Below are positions 8,239 through 18,157 of a stretch of 41,711 bases of DNA, piece after piece. The DNA is from a virus. The position numbers and the translations under genes are program-made. The notes beneath the pieces are model-generated. The model was not told the origin of the DNA and did no database searches. It was given only the letters and a program-made list of their open reading frames with translations. The DNA is taken from the IMG/VR virus record IMGVR_UViG_3300031277_000009, positions 1 to 41,711 of that record. The stretch is one strand, 5' to 3'. Position 1 is the stretch's first letter; each line of letters starts with the position of its first letter.

Positions 8239-8817
8239 ATGGACATTTCGGCTGTTGATATCTGCAACCAGGCATTAGACGTCCTCGGTGAAAAAAACTT
8301 CATCGCCTCGTTTGATGATGGGACGGCGATTGCCAACCTTTGTAAGCGGGTGTATCCCCTGGCCCGGAATATTGTGCTTGAGGCACATGACTGGAATTGC
8401 GCGATTTCCAGGGAAACCCTCGCGCAGCTGACGGAAACACCGGATTCCGGGTATTCCTACCAGTATCAGCTGCCCATATCCCCGCTTTGTCTGCGTGTCT
8501 TGGAAATGACAAACGTTCAGGATGCGGAATACAGGATTGAAGGAGACAGGCTCCTTACGGATGAGGATGAATGTTCCATTCGGTATATTAAAGAGCAAAC
8601 TGATACAACCAAATATTCGCCGAAGCTGATACAGCTGATGGCGTACAAAGTTGCAGAAATGATTGCGTATAATATAACCGGGGATCGAAGTACGGAAAAC
8701 GCGATGAAACAAACGTATGAATACCATCTAAGCGAAGCAAAAGGTTTGGATAACGTCGAGGGTCAACAGCCGGATCCGGACGAGAAGAATACTTGGATTG
8801 AAGCGGGGAGGTCATAG
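8239..8817 (+). CDS. Tail tubular protein A-like adaptor (T7 gp11-like)
   Basis: This 192-residue helical protein would form the ring that joins portal to tail nozzle. The opening MDISAVDICNQALDVLGE and the following CKRVYPLARNIVLEAHDW match the podoviral adaptor pattern (short N-terminal helix, ALxxLG, then a helix ending HDW/HPW). It is followed two bases later by the tube B gene, the usual gene order. Confidence 0.85.
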   Translation: MDISAVDICNQALDVLGEKNFIASFDDGTAIANLCKRVYPLARNIVLEAHDWNCAISRETLAQLTETPDSGYSYQYQLPISPLCLRVLEMTNVQDAEYRIEGDRLLTDEDECSIRYIKEQTDTTKYSPKLIQLMAYKVAEMIAYNITGDRSTENAMKQTYEYHLSEAKGLDNVEGQQPDPDEKNTWIEAGRS

Positions 8818-8819
8818 CC

Positions 8820-10793
8820 ATGGCGAAGGCTTCCCCTATTATTACCAATTTCGCATCCGGGGAGCTGTCGGACCGGCTCGAGGGTAGAGTAGATATTCCT
8901 CAGTATTTCAACAGCTGCCGGATCCTGGAAAACATGCTTATCACCGCTCACGGTAACGCAGAACGCACGCCCGGCACCGCGCTTGCGACATCCTCAAAAG
9001 ATAGTTCCAAAAAAGCCAGGTTGATTGATTTTGTTAAGGACCAGGACAATCTCTATGTCTGTGAGTTCGGGGATCAGTATATACGATTCTGTAAAGATCA
9101 TGAACCGATTGAGAGTGGAGGGAGCCCCTATGAAATAGTAAGCCCGTACCTTGAAGCTGATCTATTTAAGTTGAAATATTACCAGATTTTGGACGAACTC
9201 TGGATAGTACATCCTTCGTATGCTCCCCGTAAATTAACCACAGCCAGTGATACATCATGGACGCTGGCATCCATTTCATTTACCGCCGGTGTCGACGAGG
9301 AAGATTTCAGCACAGCAGATCATTACCCGTCGTGCCTCACATTTTTCGAAGGGCGCGCGATATTTGCGGCCACAAACGCCGACCCGCATACGTGCTGGGG
9401 ATCAGTGAGTAATGATTATGACAATTTTACCCTGGGAACAAACGACGGAGATGCTTTCAAGTATGTGTTCCCCACAAAAAACAGGATACTCTGGCTGGCT
9501 TCCAAAAGCGACATCCTCGCCGGCGCGAATGGTGATGAATGGATATTGTCCGGAAACGGGGCTCCGCTCACCCCGTCGAATGTCAGCCTTAAACGACAAT
9601 CGGCGTATGGCAGTGCGGATATTCAGGCCGAGCCGGTGAATGAATCGGTTTTCTATGTACAGAAAGGCGGTAAGCGGATCCGGGAATATTCCTACAACCG
9701 GGATGTTGATTCATACATTTCCCCGGATTTAACTATTTTAGCGGAACACATCACCGAAAGCGGGATAGCCTGTTATGCTCTGCAGACAAATCCGAATACA
9801 ATATTCTGGTGTGTGCGAAATGACGGTGTTTTGATCGGACTTACTTACGATCGAATGTATAACGTCGTTGGTTGGCACCGGCATATCACTGACGGTGAAG
9901 TTGAAAGTATTGCCGTAATCCCTAAAACAGATGAAGACGAAATCTGGATTATCGTAAAGCGGGAAATTGACGGACAGACGAAGCGATATATTGAATATTT
10001 CAAATCGCGTGATTTTGGCAGCGACCAGGCCGATTGTTTTTATGTCCATTGCGGGCTGACGTTCGACGGAGGATCCGCAAAAGATATTACCGGCGCAACC
10101 CAGGCCAAGCCGGTTGTAATATCATCCACCGCGCACGGATTTGAAAATGACCAGTTGGTCCAGATTACCGGGGTCGAGGGTATGACGGAGCTTAATTACG
10201 GTGTTTACATGGTGAAAAACAAGACCGCTGATACCTTCGAGTTATACATGGAAGACGAATCCGATGAATTGGACGGGACCTTCTTCACGGCTTATACCTC
10301 AGCCGGCACTGTGCAGCAGGTATTTAAAACCTTAACCGGATTGGATCATCTTGAGGGAAAGACCGTTTCCATTCTGGGAGACGGGGCAACACAGCCGGAC
10401 AAGACGGTCGAATCCGGGGAAATTACCTTAAAATATTACTCCAATAAAGTGCACGTTGGGTTACCCTATACATCGAAGTTGAAGCCGCAGCGGCTTGAGG
10501 CGGGGTCTGCGGATGGGACTTCCCAGGGAAAAACAAAACGCATCAACAGGATAACCGTGCGTTACCGCCTGACAAACTCCTGCAAAATTGGCACAGATGA
10601 GGATCACCTCGAGGAAATCCTGTTCCGAGAAGGTACCGCTCTTATGGGGACTCCCACACCGCTTTACAGCGGCGACCAGGAAATAAGCTTTCCGGGTGGC
10701 TATGAAAAAGAGGGCAACATCATGATTGTCCAGGATAATCCCTTACCGTTGTGTATTGTGGCAATCATGCCGAGGGTGAGAACCAATGACTGA
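8820..10793 (+). CDS. Tail tubular protein B/nozzle (T7 gp12-like)
   Basis: This 657-residue beta-rich protein would form the tail nozzle. The start, SPIITNFASGELSDRLEGRVD, and the following ENMLITAHGNAERTPGT are hallmarks of the podoviral nozzle family, seen in many phages as NFaGGElSp...N...GG..RRPGT. The middle has a small domain of repeated strands (about residues 420-500) that may be an insertion. The next gene overlaps its last eight bases. Confidence 0.9.
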   Translation: MAKASPIITNFASGELSDRLEGRVDIPQYFNSCRILENMLITAHGNAERTPGTALATSSKDSSKKARLIDFVKDQDNLYVCEFGDQYIRFCKDHEPIESGGSPYEIVSPYLEADLFKLKYYQILDELWIVHPSYAPRKLTTASDTSWTLASISFTAGVDEEDFSTADHYPSCLTFFEGRAIFAATNADPHTCWGSVSNDYDNFTLGTNDGDAFKYVFPTKNRILWLASKSDILAGANGDEWILSGNGAPLTPSNVSLKRQSAYGSADIQAEPVNESVFYVQKGGKRIREYSYNRDVDSYISPDLTILAEHITESGIACYALQTNPNTIFWCVRNDGVLIGLTYDRMYNVVGWHRHITDGEVESIAVIPKTDEDEIWIIVKREIDGQTKRYIEYFKSRDFGSDQADCFYVHCGLTFDGGSAKDITGATQAKPVVISSTAHGFENDQLVQITGVEGMTELNYGVYMVKNKTADTFELYMEDESDELDGTFFTAYTSAGTVQQVFKTLTGLDHLEGKTVSILGDGATQPDKTVESGEITLKYYSNKVHVGLPYTSKLKPQRLEAGSADGTSQGKTKRINRITVRYRLTNSCKIGTDEDHLEEILFREGTALMGTPTPLYSGDQEISFPGGYEKEGNIMIVQDNPLPLCIVAIMPRVRTND

Positions 10794-11250
10794 ATTGCGT
10801 AATTTACAAGTTGTTCCGTTTGAGGTGCTCCACGGGTTGAACATGAAAGTCCAGAAAGAGGCGACTTTTCATATTCCCCGGACTCATGATCAGTTTAAGG
10901 CGTGGCTGAAATCCCTCCACAAAGCCGGAAATTGTTTCACTTGTATTTATGACGAGGAAGTTATTTTCTGCGGAGGAGTTAATGTGATTTTCCCACACAC
11001 AGGAGAATGCTGGATATTATGCTCAAAACGAATAAAAACTTTTGTGCGGGAAATATATCATTATTCCAGGATAGCGCTTAATAAAATTGTAAATGAAAAT
11101 AATCTATACCGGCTTCAAGCACATATCCGGCCTGATTGGAAGAACGCTATCAATTTTGTTGAAAACCTGGGGTTCGAGATTGAAGGACTGTGCCGGAAAT
11201 ATATCAACGGCCAGGATTATTATTTATATGCGAGATTGGAGGACTTCTAA
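10786..11250 (+). CDS. GNAT-like acetyltransferase-fold protein
   Basis: A 154-residue protein with GNAT-like architecture: mixed strands, a central GGVNVIF/GECWILC pair and a C-terminal INFVENLGFEIEGLCRKY segment, typical of the last GNAT motif (A..F..k.GF..eg). Genes of this type occur at this position in podoviruses, where T7 encodes gp13. Whether it binds acetyl-CoA or is a structural derivative is not decidable here. It overlaps both neighbours. Confidence 0.7.
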   Translation: MTELRNLQVVPFEVLHGLNMKVQKEATFHIPRTHDQFKAWLKSLHKAGNCFTCIYDEEVIFCGGVNVIFPHTGECWILCSKRIKTFVREIYHYSRIALNKIVNENNLYRLQAHIRPDWKNAINFVENLGFEIEGLCRKYINGQDYYLYARLEDF

Positions 11251-11747
11251 TGGCAGCAGCAGCAGCAGCTGTAATGGTTATAGGCACTGTGGTTAATTTT
11301 GTCGGACAGTATAATACCGCAAGGGCGCAGAAAGATGCCGCAAATAAGCAGGCCGATCTTATCGAGAAACAGGCAGCCACACAAGAGGAACAATTCCGCA
11401 GGAAAGGTAAAGCCCTGCAGTCACGGCAACAGGCATATCTTGGAGCATCAGGGGTGATGGTCGAAGGGACCCCAATGCTGGTCATGCAAGATACTGCTGA
11501 ACAATTGGAGAAAGACGCGCTCTACATCCGAGAGCAAGGGCAGGATGCCGCTGATCTTGCCAGGAAACAGGGAGACACGGCCTATTGGTCCGGTATGCTC
11601 AACTCCTTTGGAACGCTCTTAACCAGCGGCGCCCAGATTTATCAAGCATTAGGACCTAAGCCGCAGCAATACGGAGGGACAACTCCTCCGGCCGGTTCAT
11701 CATCATATCCCAGTATTAACCTTGGAGGTGGGTATGCAGGTACCTAA
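11250..11747 (+). CDS. Internal virion/ejection protein, gp14-like
   Basis: This 165-residue protein starts at the TAATG junction. The N-terminal Ala-rich hydrophobic segment (AAAAAAVMVIGTVVNFVGQ) is a membrane-active helix, followed by a Gln/Ala-rich coiled coil with QQAYLGASGVMVEGTP, a signature typical of podoviral internal core protein B. It is thought to be ejected and to form the outer-membrane pore of the DNA-ejection channel. A Gly/Pro-rich tail ends the protein. Confidence 0.8.
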   Translation: MAAAAAAVMVIGTVVNFVGQYNTARAQKDAANKQADLIEKQAATQEEQFRRKGKALQSRQQAYLGASGVMVEGTPMLVMQDTAEQLEKDALYIREQGQDAADLARKQGDTAYWSGMLNSFGTLLTSGAQIYQALGPKPQQYGGTTPPAGSSSYPSINLGGGYAGT

Positions 11748-13593
11748 ATATGACTCGGAACTGTCATATATTAAGGCCATGCCGCAACCGATTACCGTAG
11801 GTCCGGCTGTCGCGGGTCTGGGAAAGGTTTTAACTGATATTGGTGCGCATTTCGTGCAGAAATTACGGGAGAACCGTGAGGCCACGCAGTTTGCCAAGGC
11901 CCAGACGGATACAATAAATGCGTTTAATAAATTCCGCCTCGATCTTGAAAAAGATCCCGAATACCTGAAATATCCGGAGAAATATGAGGAGTTTAAACAC
12001 GCGGAATATGATTCAATTTTAAGAAGTATTTCCGAGCCGGGAGCGCAGGAGGCGTTCCAGATGTGGGTGGAGCGGGAATCTACAAAGCAGCAGCATGATG
12101 TTGACTGGCTGTCCCACAACAAGGAAGTCAAAGATCAGCTGCAGAGCTATGATAATGACATCCAGGAAGCGATTAAGCGGGGAGACCATCCCTTCGTTAT
12201 CGCGCGGACAAACGCGGCAATACGGGGCGGGTTGCTGCTCGAAAGCCAGGGGCAGGCCGTAATCGATAAATCAAAGCATCAAATCGATTATAACAATGCA
12301 TACAATAAATCCATGGCCCTCCCCATTCTTGAAGCTGAAGCATGGATCCAGAACTCGGAGAACACCCCGGACCTGACTCCCGATGAACGCGAACGGCTGT
12401 TGAAAGACAGGCGCTATGAAGATGGATATCAAAAAGCTCGCGCCCGCGAAGAACACGAGAAAGTTTATAATCAGGCATGGACCGATTGTGTAAAAGATTT
12501 TGATTCATTGAGTCTTACAAAAAATAAAATATACCAGAGATTCGATCCGCAACAAGACGCCTCCGCAATCGATCACTGGATAAATCTGCTTAATAGACGG
12601 GCTGAAGCGGCCCGGAAAAAGAAAGCCGATCCATTCAAGAAATCTGATCCAATGGTATACGCAGCCATAGCTAAGGTCGTTTATGATCCATATCGGGAAT
12701 GGGATGAGAAACGACAGATTGTCAACAAATATCACGGCCAGGGCTTAAGCACCGCGGATTACATTAAGTTCATGAACGAACTCGATACAAAGCGCGGCAA
12801 AGGTAATTTTGCGCTGGATACCGGGTTTAAGTTGTTCGACAAGGCATTTAAGGACGGGAAGATTAAAAGTGAAAAAGAGCTTGCCCTCCGGAAAAACGAT
12901 TACATGGATCGTTTGCGGAATGATCCACAACTCAGCGATGAGGAAAAAATACGCGTTGCCCAGAACCAGGTAGAGACTATTCAAAAAAACAATGGATTGC
13001 TTGGTACCGGATTATTTGGAGAAAGCAATATTGATTTTGTAAACAAAATCATGAAGGAAGGAAAACTCCTCGGGGCAGAGGATAATCCTGAATACAAAAA
13101 AGCAATAATGGCAGCTGAGGCTGAACGAGCGCAGAAGTTTGAAGACTTTTTATATCGTAAGATTGAATCAGATTTAGGATATGAGCATTTGGATGTTTTT
13201 CATACCGTTCCTTCGAGTCTCGAAGCTTCCCCGGATCTGGAAAAAATAAAAGAAGAGCTTGAAAACTATAAAGTAGATCGCCAGTTTGATTATCCCGGCG
13301 GGGATCCCGGGTATGAAGTCCTTAATTCAAAAACAGGGGAAAAGCAATATTATATCTGGAAAGACGGAGAATGGAAACGGTGGCATAAGCCGGTCATGCA
13401 GGAAGATAAGGCAACCATAATCTCCGACGCTGACAGATTCAAAAAGCAGTTCGGAGGATGGGACAGCCTGGCACAAACCGACGATGGAACAATCCTTTAT
13501 GTGAAGGACAATAAAACTTATAGGTATAAAAACGGGAAATTACAGGTTTATGTAGGAGCTACGGGACAATGGGTGACGGCGACCTCGTATTAA
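11734..13593 (+). CDS. Internal virion/ejection protein, middle subunit (gp15-like)
   Basis: A 619-residue, highly charged, helix-rich protein between the gp14-like and the very large ejection protein, the position of T7 gp15. The opening AMPQPITVGPAVAGLGKVL is shared by many podoviral core proteins. The C-terminal 60 residues are different and beta-rich (YRYKNGKLQVYVGATGQW) and may form a small separate domain. The start ATG follows TTGGAGGTG. Function as an ejectosome tube subunit is inferred from synteny. Confidence 0.75.
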   Translation: MQVPKYDSELSYIKAMPQPITVGPAVAGLGKVLTDIGAHFVQKLRENREATQFAKAQTDTINAFNKFRLDLEKDPEYLKYPEKYEEFKHAEYDSILRSISEPGAQEAFQMWVERESTKQQHDVDWLSHNKEVKDQLQSYDNDIQEAIKRGDHPFVIARTNAAIRGGLLLESQGQAVIDKSKHQIDYNNAYNKSMALPILEAEAWIQNSENTPDLTPDERERLLKDRRYEDGYQKARAREEHEKVYNQAWTDCVKDFDSLSLTKNKIYQRFDPQQDASAIDHWINLLNRRAEAARKKKADPFKKSDPMVYAAIAKVVYDPYREWDEKRQIVNKYHGQGLSTADYIKFMNELDTKRGKGNFALDTGFKLFDKAFKDGKIKSEKELALRKNDYMDRLRNDPQLSDEEKIRVAQNQVETIQKNNGLLGTGLFGESNIDFVNKIMKEGKLLGAEDNPEYKKAIMAAEAERAQKFEDFLYRKIESDLGYEHLDVFHTVPSSLEASPDLEKIKEELENYKVDRQFDYPGGDPGYEVLNSKTGEKQYYIWKDGEWKRWHKPVMQEDKATIISDADRFKKQFGGWDSLAQTDDGTILYVKDNKTYRYKNGKLQVYVGATGQWVTATSY

Positions 13594-16500
13594 ACAACAT
13601 AGATTTACCTCCTGGTGCTACGATTATTGAGAACGGCGAAGAATATCTGAAATCTTTGACCGAACCGGATAAAACTGCGCCTGAACTCCCGCCCGGTGCG
13701 ACCATGCAGGAGCAACCTCTTTATTTAAACCTTATGCCTGATGATCCGGTGGTGAAAGATAAATTTACCGAAATGATAAACAAAGCCGAAAACCCTCGGG
13801 AAGAAAAAGCCAAGATTGCAAATGCGCTTTACCTTAATAAAAAATATGGAATTGATCTCAGCTATGCTTATGACAACCAAGGTGAAATTATTCAGTGGTG
13901 GACAGGGAAAGAGATAAGTCCCGATGATTTTTTAGGAAGGCTTGGCAATTCCTGGAAGGCCGGGGAACTCAACGTTCAGATTGGGAAATTGAGATCAAAG
14001 CAGCTCATTGAATATATAACCACCGGTAAATTAAACGAGGACATTACTAACCAAATAAACGAGCTTAAAAAACAAATGCCGGCACAAAACCTGGTTGATG
14101 CCGGGATCCCGGAGCAGGCCTTAAACTATGCGGCCGGGCAACTTCCGATTTGGCTCACCGGCGCAAAGCGCGGGATTGAGCTCGGTCTTCCGATGGGAGT
14201 AGGCGGGGCTATAATGGCGGCAGGATATACCCCTACGGGTCCTCTCGGAAGAGGAATAACTTCGGCGGCGGCCTTCACTTCATTATTTTCTGTCGGCATG
14301 ACCTATGGGATGCTTGAGAGTATCGGCACAATCGAGGCGGGATTGTCTTTTGACGAAATGCTTGATTTGGGCATCGATCCCGATATCGCCGCGGCCGCAT
14401 CCCTGGGCGTTGGAGTTATAAACGCCGGTCTGGAAATGGTTCAGTTCAAAGGAATAATCGAACCTTTTAAGGCCGCCATAAAAGGCACGTCCGGGAAAGT
14501 GATGAGAAGCGGCGTATTGAAAAGCCTGGCAAAAAGCGCGATGCAGTATGGCGCCAGTGTGGGAGAGGAAACCCTGCAGGAGATTGCCCAGGAATCAGTA
14601 AATATTACCTTTGATGAGTTGGCCAAGGTCTGGATGAATGAGGCCCGGAAAAAGAACATTCCTTACGCAGATGCGAAACAAATATTTAACAGGCTGAAAG
14701 ATACCGCTTATCAGTCTGCCCTGGGATTTGCCGCACTCCAGTTGCCAGGACACACCATGAAAACAATCACCGGCGGGGAAAAGGGAGAGGTAAGCACAAC
14801 AGCTGCTAAAAAAGAGGCGCCGGCGGGTAAAGCTGTAAATATATCTGAAAAGGAAATTGCGACGCAGGAACCGGAAACACCCCGGATCGAGAAGGAAAGC
14901 ATCCGCGCCGGAAAGATTGAGGCCCGAGTCGCCCGGGTCAGCCAGGATTACCAAGAGCATATAGATTATTTTGAGAAGGTTATTAAAAAAGCCAAAGAGG
15001 GCACCGGTGAAGAACTGAAAACATACGTATCGGAGCTTAAAAATAAAAAGGCTGAACTGGAGGATATCGCCCGGGGGATCACAGACAGCAAAAACGTAGA
15101 TATCGCGGTGCACCTGGAAGAAACTGAAAACAGAATACAGGAACAGGAAAGTATTGCGGAAAAGATTTTACCTCACACACCGGAGGAATTGGTCAGTACT
15201 CTAAAATCCGTAGGGCTGGAACACGTAGATTTACAATGGTTTGCCGAAAAGGATATGTCCCGGATATGGCATTCGGCCGCGGATAAGGTTTCCAAGGGGG
15301 GGGAGCTCTCCGAGGTGGAAATCAACCGACTGCTTAATGACATCAGAAAGAACCCTACGAAGTTTCAGCGGTTGTTCGCTGAACTCTCAAATAATAAAGA
15401 GGTCATAAAAGCCCTGGACAAGATCGAATCGCTGGAATTACAGGAAAAGGATGTCATCGAGAACACGACCAAGAAAGCGGTTATCAAGCATATCGATGAG
15501 ATGAAAGACAAGATCCGGGCAGCCACCCAGATTGCAAAACGTCTGGAGATCGCCAAGGAAGTACGGGACGCACGGGAAAAGATGGCTATCCTCACCGGCA
15601 AGCACACAATCGGGGAATTACTCACCGAGGAAAAGGTGGAAAGCGCGATCAAGGCGGTGCCTCGGACAGTTAAAAAAGCTTTAAGCGAAGGAAAAAAAGA
15701 GGGCGTCATCACCGAGCGGCTGCGCAAAAAAAACCTGCTTGAAAAGGCGGCCGCAAAGAAAAAGCTCAAGGAATATGTACGGAACCTGGCAAGAAAAATA
15801 ACACGGCCGCCGGCGCATACGATCGACTTTTATTACCGCCAGGCCGTCGAAACGATACAGTCCGGAATTGATCCCAAGTTCCGGACCAAAAAGACCCTGC
15901 AGGCCAGAGAAAAACTATCTGCATTCTTGAAGGAGCATCCGGAGGCCAGGGAAAATATCTCTAAGAAGGTTTTGGACACATTAAGTAAAAAAGCCCTTAA
16001 TGATATGACGGTGGCCGACCTGGAAGATATTTATTCCGAGGTGCAGCGGCTTAAGCAGCTCGGGAGGCTTAAGAAATCCCTCAAGAAGGTACAGGAAGCT
16101 CGCCGGTTTGAAGCACTTAAGACTGAGTTTATTAATATCGTCACTAAGGGCAAAGGGCTCGAGGATGTAGTCGGTCAAGGCAAAGCAACCGGGAAAGAAG
16201 GAATCGGCAAGAAATTACTTGGAGCTCACCTTATCGCGCTGCGGCCGATGCGGATGTTCGACCTGTTCGACGGCGGGAAGAACTTTCGGGGGCCCATGCA
16301 TGAATTCTTTTATAACCGGGCAAATACAATAACCGACAACGAATACCGGGCGATCGATGAACGAATAAAAAAGGTGGACCTGCAGCAGAAGGAACTCGGC
16401 ATTAAAGCCAATGAGCTTTTTAAAACCAAAGAGATCGATGGAATAAAATACAGCGTGGATGAGATCATGGATATTTATTGCGCCATGAAAAATCCATTAA

Positions 16501-18029
16501 AGCGTGAAGCTGTTATTTATGGGAATAACCTGACCGAGGCCCAGGCTTGGGAGTTTATCAGTACGCTCTCTGATAAAGAAAAGACATACGCTGATTATAT
16601 AATCCAGGAATATGAAGATAATTACGAACGCCTCCGGGAAGCGCACATTGCCTATAAAGACGAGGACCTTGGAAAAGAAATCAACTATACCCCGGTAATT
16701 CGCAAAGATATTGATTACGATGGTCTGGAAATCGATATTGCAAAAGAATTGTCGGAGCAGGCGAACCTTAAGCGTGCTTATGCCAAGCGCGGTTTTACCA
16801 AGGGAAGAATAAAGATTTCGCCGGCACATCAGAAACCGATCAGGTTAGGCTTACTGTCAACCTGGACGGAGCAAGTCCATAAGCAGGAGCATTATATTCA
16901 TGGCGCACAGATCATTAAAGAATTGCAGCGCATGGCAAATGATAAGGAGTTCTCCCAGGCCCTGCGCCAACGGTATGGAAAAGAAGCGGTGAAGCTGACC
17001 AAGGATTATGTTAACAGGGTGGCCAATCCGAATATTTATAAATCTTTTGATTCGATAAGCAAAGTATCACGGCTCCTCCGGCAACACACGGCGATTGCCT
17101 ACCTTGCGTACAACGGGGTAACCATGATTAAGCAGTTGCCGTCTGTCGCCCTGTATCTGCCATACTCCGGACCAGGGCACCTGATATCCTCGGCATTTAA
17201 AACCGCCCTGCGTCCAATGCAAACCGTGGAGATGATCGAAAAACTGGACCCACAAATGAAACACCGGTCACTTGAAAGATTCACGGAAGAACTGCAGCAG
17301 GCGGATAAGAGCAGGTACGACCGGATCATAAAGAAAATCGGCCGCACCGGCATGGCCGGTATCTATTTCATGGACAAAGTCGCCACCACGATTGGCTGGC
17401 AGGCTGTATATGATAAATGCTTAAAACAGGGATTAAGTGAGGAAGAAGCTGTAACGGAAGCGCGGAACGCTACATTACGGACGCAACCGGCGGCGCACGC
17501 AAAGGATATAGCCAAGCTTTACGCCACAAACGAAGGTTTCAACTGGTTACTGATGTTCTCCAACCAGCTGAACCAAATATACAACATGATCACCTATGAC
17601 CTCCCCATGCAGCTGAAAATAAAAAAGTTCGGCCAAGCTGTCATGTCAGCCCTGGGATTGGGATTGTCCGGACTTATGATCTGGGCGATTTCAAAGAAGA
17701 GACTTCCGGAAGATGAGGAAGACGTGGGGAATGCTCTTGCGGACCAGGCGCTTAACTCAATTCCGCTTATTGGGAAAGAGATTGTCGCCCGGCGCCAGGG
17801 CTGGGTAAATACCGGGATCCCGGGAATCCAGGCAATACAGAACCTCGGCTCCGCGGTTGATATCAAGGACGAAGAATTACGGGTGAAATGGAGAAATATC
17901 CTGGAAGCGCTTGCTATAAGCTTGGGAGTCCCGTACACCGGGCCGAAACGTGTTATAAAAACGGCCGCCACCGGGGAACCGGCGGAATTGATCGGCGGTA
18001 AAGCAAAGGAGAAGAAAAAGAAGAAATGA
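13569..18029 (+). CDS. Giant internal virion/ejection protein (gp16-like, 1486 aa)
   Basis: The largest gene of the window. It should be the large ejectosome protein delivered into the host envelope. The N-terminal 180 residues begin with PPGATIIENG and PPGATMQ repeats. Residues about 190-300 are hydrophobic and glycine-rich (GVGGAIMAAGYTPTGPLG), suitable for membrane insertion. A very long charged coiled-coil region (about 450-820) and a globular helical C-terminal half follow. I see no clear transglycosylase motif at the N terminus, where T7 gp16 has one. It ends in a lysine run and overlaps a 43-codon gene at ATGA. Confidence 0.85.
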   Translation: MGDGDLVLNNIDLPPGATIIENGEEYLKSLTEPDKTAPELPPGATMQEQPLYLNLMPDDPVVKDKFTEMINKAENPREEKAKIANALYLNKKYGIDLSYAYDNQGEIIQWWTGKEISPDDFLGRLGNSWKAGELNVQIGKLRSKQLIEYITTGKLNEDITNQINELKKQMPAQNLVDAGIPEQALNYAAGQLPIWLTGAKRGIELGLPMGVGGAIMAAGYTPTGPLGRGITSAAAFTSLFSVGMTYGMLESIGTIEAGLSFDEMLDLGIDPDIAAAASLGVGVINAGLEMVQFKGIIEPFKAAIKGTSGKVMRSGVLKSLAKSAMQYGASVGEETLQEIAQESVNITFDELAKVWMNEARKKNIPYADAKQIFNRLKDTAYQSALGFAALQLPGHTMKTITGGEKGEVSTTAAKKEAPAGKAVNISEKEIATQEPETPRIEKESIRAGKIEARVARVSQDYQEHIDYFEKVIKKAKEGTGEELKTYVSELKNKKAELEDIARGITDSKNVDIAVHLEETENRIQEQESIAEKILPHTPEELVSTLKSVGLEHVDLQWFAEKDMSRIWHSAADKVSKGGELSEVEINRLLNDIRKNPTKFQRLFAELSNNKEVIKALDKIESLELQEKDVIENTTKKAVIKHIDEMKDKIRAATQIAKRLEIAKEVRDAREKMAILTGKHTIGELLTEEKVESAIKAVPRTVKKALSEGKKEGVITERLRKKNLLEKAAAKKKLKEYVRNLARKITRPPAHTIDFYYRQAVETIQSGIDPKFRTKKTLQAREKLSAFLKEHPEARENISKKVLDTLSKKALNDMTVADLEDIYSEVQRLKQLGRLKKSLKKVQEARRFEALKTEFINIVTKGKGLEDVVGQGKATGKEGIGKKLLGAHLIALRPMRMFDLFDGGKNFRGPMHEFFYNRANTITDNEYRAIDERIKKVDLQQKELGIKANELFKTKEIDGIKYSVDEIMDIYCAMKNPLKREAVIYGNNLTEAQAWEFISTLSDKEKTYADYIIQEYEDNYERLREAHIAYKDEDLGKEINYTPVIRKDIDYDGLEIDIAKELSEQANLKRAYAKRGFTKGRIKISPAHQKPIRLGLLSTWTEQVHKQEHYIHGAQIIKELQRMANDKEFSQALRQRYGKEAVKLTKDYVNRVANPNIYKSFDSISKVSRLLRQHTAIAYLAYNGVTMIKQLPSVALYLPYSGPGHLISSAFKTALRPMQTVEMIEKLDPQMKHRSLERFTEELQQADKSRYDRIIKKIGRTGMAGIYFMDKVATTIGWQAVYDKCLKQGLSEEEAVTEARNATLRTQPAAHAKDIAKLYATNEGFNWLLMFSNQLNQIYNMITYDLPMQLKIKKFGQAVMSALGLGLSGLMIWAISKKRLPEDEEDVGNALADQALNSIPLIGKEIVARRQGWVNTGIPGIQAIQNLGSAVDIKDEELRVKWRNILEALAISLGVPYTGPKRVIKTAATGEPAELIGGKAKEKKKKK

Positions 18030-18157
18030 CGCGTAAAAAAGCTTCAAAGCTCCTGTGGGACGAAGTAGCCGGGAAGATTGAAAATAGACCTGTTGTGTGT
18101 ACGCACAACGGCAACAAAATAGCTGTTAATGATGGGATAAAGGAGTGTTTTAAATGA
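18026..18157 (+). CDS. Small basic protein between ejection and tail-fibre genes (43 aa)
   Basis: A short gene overlapping its neighbours by ATGA at both ends (18026-18029 and 18154-18157), the signature of coupled translation. The protein is basic and contains the stretch PVVCTHNGN. The DNA of this stretch is duplicated almost exactly at 32008-32034. No family recognised. Confidence 0.6.
   Translation: MTRKKASKLLWDEVAGKIENRPVVCTHNGNKIAVNDGIKECFK
18087..18111 (+). repeat. 25-bp dispersed repeat with hairpin, copy 1
   Basis: The 18-mer GTTGTGTGTACGCACAAC followed by GGCAACA occurs here and near 32010-32034. As plus-strand RNA it folds into a seven-pair hairpin (one U-G) with loop GUAC. On the minus strand the wobble becomes a C-A mismatch, which favours plus-strand RNA if the fold matters. 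Confidence 0.75.
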
